Source: RGIG4608 sp051867875
GTDB taxonomy: Bacteria; Bacillota; Clostridia; Oscillospirales; CAG-272
Assembly (NCBI GenBank): GCA_051867875.1
Contig: JBJDZG010000025.1
Location: forward strand, 60,198 to 124,197
DNA length: 64,000 nucleotides
Reading direction: 5' to 3'
In this document: positions 7,726 through 15,352 of the stretch, in pieces
How the letters are laid out: each line of letters begins with the position of its first letter
Position numbering within the stretch: the first letter of the stretch is position 1
The notes under the pieces: model-generated
Seen by the model: the letters and a program-made list of their open reading frames with translations, nothing else
What the model was told of the DNA's origin: nothing
Database searches by the model: none
Position numbers and translations under genes: made by a program

Positions 7726-8963
7726 GAAAAATTGACCTCGTTATAGTCGGCGGCGGACCTGCGGGTATGAGCGCGGCTATCTCCGCATACGAAAACGGAA
7801 TACGCGATATGCTTATTATCGAGAGGGATTCGTCCCTCGGCGGTATTCTTCAACAGTGCATTCACAACGGCTTTGGGCTTCATACCTTCGGCGAGGAGCT
7901 CACGGGCCCCGAGTACGCTTGGAGATATGAAGAGAAGGTTCGGGAGCTCGGCATTCCCGTAATGCTTGACACTATGGTGCTGAGTATTGATGAAAACAGA
8001 AAAATCGTTGCCACTAATGAGCGCGACGGCATTTTTGAGATTGAAGCAAAGGCGATAATTCTCGCTATGGGCTGCCGTGAGCGTCCGCGAGGCGCTCTCA
8101 ATATTGCGGGCACACGCCCCTCGGGCATTTATTCGGCGGGCATGGCGCAGAAGCTCGTCAATATCAAGGGCTATATGCCCGGTAAGAACGTCGTTATTCT
8201 CGGTTCGGGCGATATCGGGCTTATTATGGCGCGAAGAATGACCTTTGAGGGTGCAAAGGTGCACGCGGTCTGCGAGCTTATGCCGTATTCGGGCGGACTT
8301 GCGAGAAACATTGAGCAATGTCTTAACGATTTCGGTATTCCGCTCCGTCTCAGCCACACGGTGGTTGAGATACACGGCAAGGAGCGTCTTGAAGGCGTTA
8401 CGATAGCCAAGGTGGACGAGCGCCGCAGACCGATTGAGAGTACCCGCGAGTACATTCCGTGCGACACGCTCCTGCTCTCCGTCGGACTTATTCCCGAAAA
8501 CGAGCTGACCGTCGGCGCGGGCATTGAGATGAGCAGAATTACAAACGGAGCTGTCGTTGACCAGAACCGCAGAACGAGTGCCGAGGGCATTTTCGCATGC
8601 GGAAACGTGCTCCACGTTCACGACCTTGTCGATTTCGTTTCGTCCGAGGCGGAAATCGCGGGCAGGGGTGCTGCGGATTACATTCTCGGCAAGAGCGAGC
8701 GCGACACGAAAAATATTGAAATTTCCACCGACGGCAAGGTGCGCTACACCGTTCCGCAGAGGATAACGAACGACGGCGACGTTGACGTTTACTTCCGCGT
8801 TTCCGACGTTTACAGGAATGCAATCCTAAAAGTCTGCGACGGCGAGCGCGTGATATTGCAGAAGAAAAAGCCGAAATTCGCGCCCGGTGAGATGGAGAGC
8901 GTAAAGCTCTCCGCGGATATGCTCCGAGGCGTGGAAAAGCTCACGCTTTCGCTTGAAATTTGA
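7722..8963 (+). CDS. NAD(P)/FAD-dependent oxidoreductase of the GlpA-like complex
   Basis: ATG 7722 overlaps the previous stop (ATGA) and has GGGGAGAAGG upstream, giving 413 residues. Residues 7-15 read VIVGGGPAG for FAD, and near residue 160 ILGSGDIG marks the second nucleotide-binding fold. The overall architecture is that of pyridine nucleotide-disulphide reductases, but I see no redox-active CxxxxC pair next to the FAD fold. It probably passes electrons between the GlpA-like subunit and NAD(P) or another carrier. Translational coupling and conserved order support a complex with its neighbours. Confidence 0.82.
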   Translation: MRKIDLVIVGGGPAGMSAAISAYENGIRDMLIIERDSSLGGILQQCIHNGFGLHTFGEELTGPEYAWRYEEKVRELGIPVMLDTMVLSIDENRKIVATNERDGIFEIEAKAIILAMGCRERPRGALNIAGTRPSGIYSAGMAQKLVNIKGYMPGKNVVILGSGDIGLIMARRMTFEGAKVHAVCELMPYSGGLARNIEQCLNDFGIPLRLSHTVVEIHGKERLEGVTIAKVDERRRPIESTREYIPCDTLLLSVGLIPENELTVGAGIEMSRITNGAVVDQNRRTSAEGIFACGNVLHVHDLVDFVSSEAEIAGRGAADYILGKSERDTKNIEISTDGKVRYTVPQRITNDGDVDVYFRVSDVYRNAILKVCDGERVILQKKKPKFAPGEMESVKLSADMLRGVEKLTLSLEI

Positions 8964-8978
8964 TTGGGGGTGCGAAAA

Positions 8979-9323
8979 ATGGATAAAAGAGAACTTACGT
9001 GCATAATTTGCCCCCGCGGCTGTCAACTGTCGGCAGAGGCGAGCGGTGAGGAGATAACCGTTTCGGGCAATCTTTGCCCGCGCGGTAAAACTTACGCGAT
9101 AAACGAGTGCACAAACCCCGTCCGCACGGTTACGACGACTGCGCGCACGAGCGACGGCGGTGTGGTTGCGGTCAAGACCGCTTCGCCCATTCCGAAAGAC
9201 AAAATGGCGGAGTGTATGGCGATCATAAATTCTTGCGTTGTTAAACTCCCCGTACGCGTCGGCGACGTCATTCTCCGCGACGTTTTCGGCGCAGAGATAG
9301 TTGCGACGCAGAATAAAGGCTGA
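8979..9323 (+). CDS. DUF1667 cysteine-motif protein
   Basis: ATG 8979 has GGGGGTGCG just upstream; the protein has 114 residues. The N-terminus holds CIICPRGC and a second NLCPRG motif near residue 32, four cysteines that could hold a metal or iron-sulphur cluster. DUF1667 proteins are normally encoded right after a GlpA-like protein and an FAD oxidoreductase, exactly as here, and are presumed to be the third subunit. The biochemical role is not established. The C-terminal half is a compact domain with PIPKDKM. Confidence 0.85.
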   Translation: MDKRELTCIICPRGCQLSAEASGEEITVSGNLCPRGKTYAINECTNPVRTVTTTARTSDGGVVAVKTASPIPKDKMAECMAIINSCVVKLPVRVGDVILRDVFGAEIVATQNKG

Positions 9324-9350
9324 TTTTACAGAAGCAGGAACGAATAAATA

Positions 9351-10190
9351 ATGAAAATAAGAGAGTCTTTTTTTGAAATTTCGGACGGGGTGAAAATTCC
9401 CGCCATCGGCTTTGGCACGTGGCAGGCGGCGGACGGCGAGGAAGCGTATTCCTCGTGCCTTTCGGCTCTGCGTGCGGGCTATCGCCATATTGACACGGCG
9501 TTTGCTTACGGTAACGAGCAGAGCGTTGCGCGTGCGGTGCGCGACAGCGGGCTTTCCCGCTCCGAGATATTTCTTACCACGAAATTGCCTGCGGATATTA
9601 AGACCTACGAGGGGGCTATGGAGTATTTCAACACTTCGCTCGGCAACCTCGGGACGGATTATCTTGACCTATATCTCATTCACGCGCCGTGGCCTTGGAG
9701 TGATGTCGGAAAAGACTGCACGGACGGAAATATTGAGGCTTGGCGTGCGATGATTGACCTTAAAGAGCAGGGAAAGGTGCGCGCGATTGGCGTGTCGAAC
9801 TTTGGCGTGCGCGATATTGAGGCGTTGGTCAAGGCGACAGGCATTGTGCCTGCGGTAAATCAAATCAGATTTTTCGTCGGCAATACGCAGAATGAGATTT
9901 ACGACTATTGCCGAGAGAGGGGTATTCTGGTTGAGGCATATTCGCCCATCGCCACGGGTGCGCTCGTCGGTAACGAGGTGCTCTGCGAGATGGCGGAGAG
10001 GTACGGTGTATCCGTTGCGCGTCTGTGCATAAGATACTGTGTGCAGAAGGGTACTTTGCCGCTTCCGAAGTCTGTAAACGAGGCGAGAATTGCCGAAAAT
10101 ATCGACGTGGATTTTGAAATAAGCGAGCGCGATATGGCGTATCTCGATTCGCTCTATCACATAGGTCCGACAAGACCGTTTAGAAGTTGA
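9351..10190 (+). CDS. Aldo/keto reductase
   Basis: This is a 279-residue TIM-barrel NADPH-dependent reductase, the usual length for the family. Visible motifs are GFGTWQ near the start, HIDTAFAYGNE with the catalytic Asp and Tyr (about residues 47-57), the Lys in TTKLP, the His in LIHAPWP, and VRAIGVSNFG. The C-terminal IPLPKSV-like segment (LPLPKSVNE) binds the NADPH phosphate region. It lies 27 bases after the DUF1667 gene, so it may be co-transcribed. It is followed by a hairpin terminator. The carbonyl substrate cannot be predicted. Confidence 0.9.
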   Translation: MKIRESFFEISDGVKIPAIGFGTWQAADGEEAYSSCLSALRAGYRHIDTAFAYGNEQSVARAVRDSGLSRSEIFLTTKLPADIKTYEGAMEYFNTSLGNLGTDYLDLYLIHAPWPWSDVGKDCTDGNIEAWRAMIDLKEQGKVRAIGVSNFGVRDIEALVKATGIVPAVNQIRFFVGNTQNEIYDYCRERGILVEAYSPIATGALVGNEVLCEMAERYGVSVARLCIRYCVQKGTLPLPKSVNEARIAENIDVDFEISERDMAYLDSLYHIGPTRPFRS

Positions 10191-10276
10191 AATTGAAATT
10201 CGGCGGTTATTTTGAGGCAAATAAATCCCTCGCGGGATTTGAAAATGCGCCTTGGCGCGTGAATTTAATCAAAAAT

Positions 10277-10319
10277 AAAGAGCGAACAACGGATTTTTCT
10301 CCGCTTGTTCGCTCTTTTT
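10277..10319 (+). terminator. Terminator of the oxidoreductase/aldo-keto reductase unit
   Basis: AAAGAGCGAACAA-CGGA pairs with TCCG-x-TTGTTCGCTCTTT, with one bulged base, ending in a T run. Confidence 0.85.
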
Positions 10320-10360
10320 GTTGCGCGCACGGATATGTGCGAACGCCTCACGCACCTCAC

Positions 10361-10389
10361 CCGTAGGGGGCGACGTCCTCGACGCCCCG
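10361..10389 (-). repeat. 29-bp CCCTACGG-type hairpin repeat, solitary copy
   Basis: On the minus strand it starts CGGGGCGTCGAGG and ends GTCGCCCCCTACGG; GGGGCG pairs with CGCCCC. It belongs to the family listed at 10546, 17874, 18140, 31301, 31776, 47326, 47704, 47829, 47965, 63912 and 63977. Confidence 0.85.
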
Positions 10390-10422
10390 CCTCGCATTCG
10401 CACGGGTGCACGCGCAACAAAT

Positions 10423-10574
10423 GTAGGGACCGGCGTCCCCGACGGTCCGTTTTGAAACGCAAACAACATAATTGCCGTAAAAATCATTTAATTGTTTGAT
10501 ATGTTTCTAGGCAATTTTCTCGTGCGGTCAGAACTCCACGCTTTTCGGGGCGTCGAAGACGTCGCCCCCTACGG
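10423..10574. mobile_element. MITE-like element, copy 1 (152 bp)
   Basis: A 96-bp core (10450-10545) is bounded by inverted copies of the CCCTACGG hairpin: 10423-10449 (minus orientation) and 10546-10574 (plus). The core is clearly homologous to that of 47704-47857, including an exact shared stretch of about 40 bases around TAATTGCCGTAAAAATCAT. It contains no ORF. I see no obvious target duplication. It lies between the convergent aldo/keto reductase and DUF4830 genes. Confidence 0.7.
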
Positions 10575-10874
10575 ATTATATAACAAAATCGGCGCGGAGC
10601 AAAACGACCGAATAGGTGCGGTGCTGACTCGTTTGCCATCAACAGGCGTAGCAGAAACGGTTTGTCTGTGCTCTCGGTAGCAAACGGGTTTTTCTTCTCG
10701 CTCGCAGAAAGAGAAGAAAAACGAATGGGGGTTGTAACGCCAAAGCATTACAACCCCCATTCAATTTGAGGCAACGCTCAAATTCCGTTTGCACGGATTT
10801 AGTCTGCGAAGCTCGGCAAAGAAGTTTTTTGGTTCTTTTTTTCAAAAAAGAACAATCCCAAGCTACTAACTAAA
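10575..10874. repeat. Repeat-derived convergent intergenic DNA with two hairpins
   Basis: This stretch has no gene. It contains a GTTTGCCATCAACAG-type segment also found, with changes, near 31398 and 31859. A 15-bp perfect stem GAATGGGGGTTGTAA (10723-10737 with 10748-10762) follows. A 10-bp stem GTTCTTTTTT/AAAAAAGAAC (10832-10853) lies 21 bases past the DUF4830 stop and may terminate that minus-strand operon. Confidence 0.6.
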
Positions 10875-11360
10875 TTATTTTCTCTCAAGTCCGTGGACGA
10901 ATCCGTTGACGTCGGCGGAGCAGACGTCGCCCGCGATGACGTTATTGCGATAGACGAGAATATTTATATACACCTCACCGTCGTATCCCGGATAATTCGT
11001 GACGGCGTAGGTGTAGCGTTTGACGCATTTTTTCTTGAATGCGGTAAGGTCGAGTCCTTGCGCGCGCTGAATTTCGTTATACTGCGAGAAAATCTTATCA
11101 AAATCCTTGGGGATTACTACCTCTTCTTCACGCAAGGGCTGCGGATTGACCTCCCAGCCGAACTGCTTGAAAAAGTTGATTCTGTCCTCGTTTGTTTTGA
11201 TTTTTTCATAATTATATGAAGCGTCAGCGCCGACCTGTGCCGAGTCCTCGCTCTGCATATACGTCGGTACGAAAGCAATCAGCGCGATTAGTGCGGCGAG
11301 GGAAAGGCAGATAACTGCGAAAAATTTTATTGTATTTGCGTGCATTGAATAAATGAACAT
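10875..11360 (-). CDS. DUF4830 family membrane-anchored protein
   Basis: This 161-residue protein starts at ATG 11360 with GGAGG seven bases upstream. One hydrophobic helix (about residues 12-32) anchors it. The rest is predicted to lie outside the cell and ends in the DUF4830 signature: RYTYAVTNYPG, then LVYRNNVIAGDVCS and NGFVHGL. The function of this family is unknown. It lies 18 bases after the WecG/TagA-type glycosyltransferase gene on the same strand, so the two probably share a transcript and may both concern the cell envelope. Confidence 0.75.
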   Translation of the reverse strand: MFIYSMHANTIKFFAVICLSLAALIALIAFVPTYMQSEDSAQVGADASYNYEKIKTNEDRINFFKQFGWEVNPQPLREEEVVIPKDFDKIFSQYNEIQRAQGLDLTAFKKKCVKRYTYAVTNYPGYDGEVYINILVYRNNVIAGDVCSADVNGFVHGLERK

Positions 11361-11378
11361 ATTTTACCTCCGAGGAAA

Positions 11379-12173
11379 TCACTTGTTTACTTGATTATAT
11401 GCCCGTTTTTTCTCTTTAATGCCCGCAGGAGCAAAACAATTTTCAAGATATATTTTGAGCGCGATGACAAGCGTCCCCAGCGAGAGTGCAAATTTCCGCG
11501 CCCGCTCGGGCTCGCAAGCTATTCTCCATAACCATTCGAGCCCGTATTTTCTGAATATTTCGGGTGCGCGCTCTATGTCGCCAGCCCAGACGTCGAGCGA
11601 GCCGCCAAGGCACGCGAAAATCTTGACGGTGGGCAGAGCGCTCCGCGAGAGCACGACGAATTTTTCCTGCCTCGGAAATCCTCTGCAAACGAGCAGGACA
11701 TCGGGGGTGCAGGCGTTAATTTGCGTGCATATTCGGTGAATCTCCGAGTCGTCGAAAAAACCGTTATGAGTGCCGCAAATTTTGAGATTTTTATGTTTTC
11801 GGAGCAAATTATTCGCTGCTTTTTCGGCAACGCCGTCCCTGCCGCCGAGAAGATAGACGGACTTGCCCTCTTTTTCGCAGAGTGCGAGCAGTCTCTCGCC
11901 GAAATCTATGCCCGCGACTCTGTTTTCTATCCTTTGTCCCAAGAGAGAGGCGACTATGCTTATTCCGACTCCGTCGGGGAGTGAGAGGTCGGCGGAGTTT
12001 AAGACGGCACGTGCGCCCGCGCTCATTCTTGCTCCGTGCAATATTTCAAGATTAGGCGTTACGACGGAAATCGCACTCGCCCCGCGAAGCACGCTTTGGG
12101 CTCGCTTTTCTGCTTGTCCAAGTGAGATGTCGTCCACCCAAAGTCCGAATAAATTTACTCTTTTTTGCAACAT
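11379..12173 (-). CDS. WecG/TagA/CpsF family glycosyltransferase (GT26)
   Basis: I chose ATG 12173 (264 residues) because GGAAGGA lies just upstream; the longer frame to 12218 runs through promoter sequence. Family features are VVTPNLEIL near the N-terminus, LLGGRDGVAEKAA in the middle, and LLVCRGFPRQEKFV with the conserved (G)xPxQE motif. These enzymes transfer N-acetylmannosamine or a similar sugar onto an undecaprenyl-linked acceptor for teichoic acid or surface polysaccharide. No other polysaccharide genes are adjacent, so the polymer is unknown. A DUF4830 gene follows. Confidence 0.88.
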   Translation of the reverse strand: MLQKRVNLFGLWVDDISLGQAEKRAQSVLRGASAISVVTPNLEILHGARMSAGARAVLNSADLSLPDGVGISIVASLLGQRIENRVAGIDFGERLLALCEKEGKSVYLLGGRDGVAEKAANNLLRKHKNLKICGTHNGFFDDSEIHRICTQINACTPDVLLVCRGFPRQEKFVVLSRSALPTVKIFACLGGSLDVWAGDIERAPEIFRKYGLEWLWRIACEPERARKFALSLGTLVIALKIYLENCFAPAGIKEKKRAYNQVNK

Positions 12174-12189
12174 AAAATTCCTTCCCCCG

Positions 12190-12218
12190 TTGACAAAGTG
12201 CGGAAAATGTGATATCAT
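12190..12218 (+). promoter_or_regulatory. Sigma-A promoter of proS
   Basis: TTGACA (12190-12195) and TATCAT (12213-12218) are 17 bases apart. The start site would be about 12225, leaving a leader of roughly 138 bases before proS. The leader holds small hairpins (GCATA...TATGC near 12332) but no T-box AGGGTGG signature. Confidence 0.82.
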
Positions 12219-12226
12219 ACTTTATT

Positions 12227-12254
12227 ATGATAGGTAAGTGTGCTCCGTATTCAA
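12227..12254 (-). promoter_or_regulatory. Divergent promoter of the glycosyltransferase/DUF4830 operon
   Basis: On the minus strand TTGAAT (12249-12254) and TATCAT (12227-12232) have a 16-base spacer. It faces the proS promoter, and their -10 boxes are only eight bases apart. Confidence 0.6.
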
Positions 12255-12362
12255 CGGCTCACGCAATTTATATGAATTTTCAGGGGAAATGGCTCTGCCT
12301 TCGGCAAATTCAAGGCTCTTTCTCCCGACTGCATAGCGGTTATGCGGTCAAAGGCTGATAAA

Positions 12363-13802
12363 ATGGCAAAAGACAAAAAACTTGTTGAGCAGATTACATC
12401 AATGGATACCGACTTTGCTCAGTGGTACACCGACATTTGCAAAAAAGCGGAGCTTATGGACTACTCCAGCGTTAAGGGCTGTATGATTTTCCGTCCTTAC
12501 GGCTACGCAATCTGGGAAAATATACAGAAAGACCTTGACGCTCGCTTCAAGGCTCTCGGACACGAGAACGTTTATATGCCAATGTTCATTCCCGAGTCGC
12601 TTTTACAGAGAGAGAAGGACCACGTTGAAGGCTTTGCGCCCGAGTGCGCTTGGGTTACGGTGGGCGGAGAGAACAAATTGGCTGAACGCCTTTGTGTCCG
12701 TCCCACTTCGGAAACTCTTTTCTGCGAGCATTTCAAGAACGTAATTCACTCCTACCGCGACCTGCCCAAGCTCTACAACCAGTGGTGCTCCGTAGTTCGT
12801 TGGGAAAAAACGACTCGCCCCTTCCTTCGCACGAGCGAGTTCCTCTGGCAAGAGGGACATACCATGCACGAAACAGCAGAGGAAGCGCGCAACGAAACCC
12901 TTACGATGCTCAAGGTTTACGAGGATTTTTACCGCGATTCGCTTGCAATTCCCGCTATCACGGGACGCAAGACCGACAAGGAAAAGTTTGCAGGAGCTGA
13001 GGAAACTTACACGATTGAGCCCATGATGCACAACGGCGTTGCGCTCCAAGGCGGTACTACGCACTATTTCGGCGACGGCTTTGCACGCGCGTTTGACATT
13101 ACCTTTGCAGGCAGAGATAATACGGTTAAGTATCCTCATCAGACCTCTTGGGGTGTTTCCACGCGTATGATAGGCGCTATCATTATGACGCACGGCGACG
13201 ACAACGGTCTTATCCTTCCACCTGCGATTGCGCCTATTCAGGTCATCATCGTGCCCGTTGCACAGCACAAAGAGGGCGTTCTCGAAAAGGCGGACGAAAT
13301 CAGGAGAAAGCTTGCCGCTTCCTTCCGCGTAAAGCTTGACGACAGCGACCAGTCTACCGGTTGGAAGTTCAGTCAGTACGAGATGAAGGGCGTTCCCGTT
13401 CGTCTTGAAATCGGTCCTAAGGACATTGAAAACAATTCCTGCGTGCTCGTCAGCCGTGTTACGAGAGAAAAGAAGTTCGTTTCTCTTGACAACGTTGAAG
13501 AGGAAGTGCGCGCTATGCTCGCTCAGGTTCACGCAGAGCTTACGGAGAGAGTCAAGAAAAATCTTGAGGAAAAGACCTACGTTGCAACGAATTTTGAGGA
13601 GTTTCTCGATATCGCAGAAAACAAGCCCGGCTACATTAAAGCTATGTGGTGCGGCGGAGTTGAGTGCGAGGACAAGATTAAGGACGTAACGGGCGGTGTC
13701 AAATCCCGTTGCATTCCCTTCAATGAAGAAAAGCTCAGCGACGTCTGCGTTTGCTGCGGAAAGCCCGCACGTCACATGGTCGTCTGGGGCAGACAGTATT
13801 GA
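12363..13802 (+). CDS. proS: Prolyl-tRNA synthetase (archaeal/eukaryote-like ProS type)
   Basis: The 479-residue form starting at ATG 12363 begins MAKDKKLVEQITSMD, as in family members; the longer frame from 12342 adds seven unconserved residues. Class II features are visible: RPYGYAIWENIQ, the ATP site around RWEKTTRPFLRTSEFLWQEGH, and the dimer-side GGTTHYFG segment. The C-terminal domain has the cysteine set CGGVEC...RCIPF...CVCCG for zinc and ends in WGRQY, all typical of the shorter archaeal-type ProS that lacks the YbaK-like editing insert. It charges tRNA-Pro. It has its own promoter and terminator. Confidence 0.95.
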   Translation: MAKDKKLVEQITSMDTDFAQWYTDICKKAELMDYSSVKGCMIFRPYGYAIWENIQKDLDARFKALGHENVYMPMFIPESLLQREKDHVEGFAPECAWVTVGGENKLAERLCVRPTSETLFCEHFKNVIHSYRDLPKLYNQWCSVVRWEKTTRPFLRTSEFLWQEGHTMHETAEEARNETLTMLKVYEDFYRDSLAIPAITGRKTDKEKFAGAEETYTIEPMMHNGVALQGGTTHYFGDGFARAFDITFAGRDNTVKYPHQTSWGVSTRMIGAIIMTHGDDNGLILPPAIAPIQVIIVPVAQHKEGVLEKADEIRRKLAASFRVKLDDSDQSTGWKFSQYEMKGVPVRLEIGPKDIENNSCVLVSRVTREKKFVSLDNVEEEVRAMLAQVHAELTERVKKNLEEKTYVATNFEEFLDIAENKPGYIKAMWCGGVECEDKIKDVTGGVKSRCIPFNEEKLSDVCVCCGKPARHMVVWGRQY

Positions 13803-13811
13803 TTAAATTAT

Positions 13812-13851
13812 AAAAAAGCACTTATATCCGTATATGTAAGTGCTTTTTTTT
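13812..13851 (+). terminator. Terminator of proS
   Basis: GCACTTATAT-CCG-TATATGTAAGTGC (13818-13843) with flanking A and T runs, nine bases past the stop. Confidence 0.85.
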
Positions 13852-13876
13852 GAAAAACCGAGAGAGGAGGAGAGAT

Positions 13877-15040
13877 ATGTTCAGAACGTTCGGAAAATTG
13901 ATAAAGAACTCGTTTTACAAGCTTGACAAGCCCATACTAATAAGCTCGCTGATAATCACGCTTATGAGCCTTGTTACTATCTACGGCGCGCGTGAGAATT
14001 TCGGCATGAGCAAGCTCGTGATGCAGATCGCGATGACTGCCGTGGGACTGTGCGCGGTTATGGTAATTGTACACATCGATTACAGGCTGTTCGTCGATAA
14101 ATATTGGATATTGCTCTTCATCGGTTCGAGTTTCCTTCTGGCTCTTACGCTCATTTTGGGCGATACGGGTGCTAACGGCACGGAGAGTGCCAACAAAAGC
14201 TGGCTTACGATTATCAAAATCGGCTCGCGCTCCTTCCAGATTCAGCCCTCGGAGTTTGTTAAAATTGCCTTCATCATCAGCTTTTCAAAGCATCTTTCAA
14301 TGGTCAAGGACAGCATAAACAAAATTAAAACGCTCATTCCGCTTGCCATTCACGCAGGCGTGATAGTGGGATTAATTCTCCTTTCGGGCGACCTCGGCGT
14401 TGCACTCGTCTACGTCGGAATTATCGCTATAATGCTCGCGTTTGCGGGGCTTAGTCCGTGGTATTTCGCGGGCGCGATGGGTGCGGTTGTGATTGCTTTT
14501 CCTTTCCTTTGGGAATTTATGAGCGAGTACCAGCGCAACAGAATCATTTACGGCTTTCAGCCCGAGCTTGACCCGGAGCATTACGGCTTTCAGCCGCTTC
14601 TGTCGCTCGACGCGATTAGTGCGGGCGGATTTTTCGGCAGAGGAATTAACGGCGGCGGATTTTACGAGGTGCTTCCCGCGTCGCACACGGACTTTATTTT
14701 TGCGACCTATTGCGAAATGTTCGGATTTGTCGGCGCGCTCGCATTTCTCGCTTCCCTCACCGTTCTTATTTTCCGAATGATAAGGCTCGCAAAGACCTGT
14801 AAAACCGAGTTCGGCGGACTTATCTGCATAGGAATTGCGGGAATGTTCATCGTGCAGTCGGTTATGAATATCGGAATGTGCCTTGCGATGCTACCCGTTA
14901 TCGGAATTACGCTTCCGTTTATGAGCGCGGGCGGCTCGTCAATGCTTGCACTTTATCTGGCGATGGGAATGCTCCATGCAATCAGTGCTTACGAAACCAA
15001 ATCGTCGCGCGCCTTACGCAAATCGGTTAGGATAAAATAA
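13877..15040 (+). CDS. rodA: RodA/FtsW family peptidoglycan glycosyltransferase
   Basis: ATG 13877 follows GAGGAGGAGAGA closely; the 27 bases of upstream frame start at a TTG inside the terminator tail. The protein has 387 residues with about ten membrane helices. SEDS hallmarks are KSWLTI...FQIQPSEFVKIAFI (about residues 115-140), LLSGDLGVALVYV, and the C-terminal LPFMSAGGSSMLALYLAMG. It polymerises lipid II with a class B PBP during elongation, or during sporulation if it is the SpoVE-like paralogue. Subfamily assignment to RodA rather than FtsW is by overall resemblance only. It is followed by a strong bidirectional terminator. Confidence 0.88.
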   Translation: MFRTFGKLIKNSFYKLDKPILISSLIITLMSLVTIYGARENFGMSKLVMQIAMTAVGLCAVMVIVHIDYRLFVDKYWILLFIGSSFLLALTLILGDTGANGTESANKSWLTIIKIGSRSFQIQPSEFVKIAFIISFSKHLSMVKDSINKIKTLIPLAIHAGVIVGLILLSGDLGVALVYVGIIAIMLAFAGLSPWYFAGAMGAVVIAFPFLWEFMSEYQRNRIIYGFQPELDPEHYGFQPLLSLDAISAGGFFGRGINGGGFYEVLPASHTDFIFATYCEMFGFVGALAFLASLTVLIFRMIRLAKTCKTEFGGLICIGIAGMFIVQSVMNIGMCLAMLPVIGITLPFMSAGGSSMLALYLAMGMLHAISAYETKSSRALRKSVRIK

Positions 15041-15078
15041 AAACTGAAAAGCCGTTCGTTTGAACGGCTTTTCAGTTT
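15041..15078. terminator. Strong bidirectional terminator after rodA
   Basis: A perfect 17-bp stem (15041-15057 with 15062-15078) with AAAAGCC/GGCTTTT tracts. It could stop rodA transcription from the left and the minus-strand transcript starting near 15275 from the right. Confidence 0.88.
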
Positions 15079-15091
15079 ATTAATAAAAAGG

Positions 15092-15239
15092 ACATTTGAA
15101 AAAACGAATAAATTACTGTTGGTGGAGGTTCACATGCCCGAAAGAATTGAAAGGGCAGAGGTTGCACCGAAAAGATTTAGGAGAGAAAGGAAAAAGTTAA
15201 TTAAATCAGCTCGGGTGTAATATTCGTTTTTTCAAATGT
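15092..15239. repeat. 19-bp perfect inverted repeat enclosing a mini-ORF
   Basis: The left arm (15092-15110) starts ACATTTGAAAAAACG; the right arm (15221-15239) is its exact complement. The 110-base interior carries a GGAGG site and a 28-codon ORF that ends on the base before the right arm. It lies between convergent rodA and cinA. Confidence 0.85.
15134..15220 (+). CDS. Candidate 28-residue basic peptide inside an inverted repeat
   Basis: An ATG five bases after GGTGGAGG opens a frame of 28 codons that begins MPERIERAEVAPKRF and continues Lys/Arg-rich to a TAA abutting the right inverted-repeat arm. About 11 of 28 residues are Lys or Arg. I do not recognise it. Codons AGG, AGA and TTA are more frequent than in neighbouring genes. 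The strong ribosome site argues for translation, but no clear plus-strand promoter lies between the rodA terminator and the ORF. The alternative is that the minus-strand transcript is the product. Confidence 0.4.
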   Translation: MPERIERAEVAPKRFRRERKKLIKSARV

Positions 15240-15281
15240 TTGGAAATAATTCAAATTTATGGGGATTTTTAATCCTATTTT

Positions 15282-15310
15282 ATTATAGTATAAATTTCGA
15301 CAAAAATCAA
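15282..15310 (-). promoter_or_regulatory. Minus-strand promoter downstream of cinA
   Basis: On the minus strand TTGATT (15305-15310) and TATAAT (15282-15287) are exactly 17 bases apart. It lies just past the cinA stop and reads toward the inverted repeat, with no recognised minus-strand gene before rodA. Confidence 0.65.
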
Positions 15311-15352
15311 GTGTGTTTTTGAATAAAATGTTTTGAAATTGTAAACTTTATA

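Larger units (their letters stand above)
15050..15275 (-). ncRNA. Candidate structured minus-strand RNA across the inverted repeat
   Basis: A promoter at 15282-15310 points into this region, the 19-bp inverted repeat would form a long closing stem, and the bidirectional hairpin at 15041-15078 would end the transcript, giving about 200-235 bases. It contains no evident minus-strand ORF with a ribosome site. I could not match it to a known RNA family: no SRP GGAA/GCAG core and no clear 6S-type bubble. It would be antisense to the 28-codon ORF. Confidence 0.35.

Noticed and set aside
7593..8621. 342-codon minus-strand ORF opposite the FAD oxidoreductase
   Set aside because: Shadow of a gene with clear FAD and NAD motifs; no supporting signals.
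12225..12362. T-box riboswitch before proS
   Set aside because: No AGGGTGG-type T-box sequence, no specifier stem and no terminator/antiterminator pair could be found.
12603..13775. 390-codon minus-strand ORF opposite proS
   Set aside because: It is fully antisense to a clear synthetase gene, has no ribosome site and low-complexity composition; it is a shadow of codon bias.
15050..15275. 6S RNA or SRP RNA at the inverted repeat
   Set aside because: No SRP GGAA/GCAG core and no convincing 6S central bubble; size alone is not enough.
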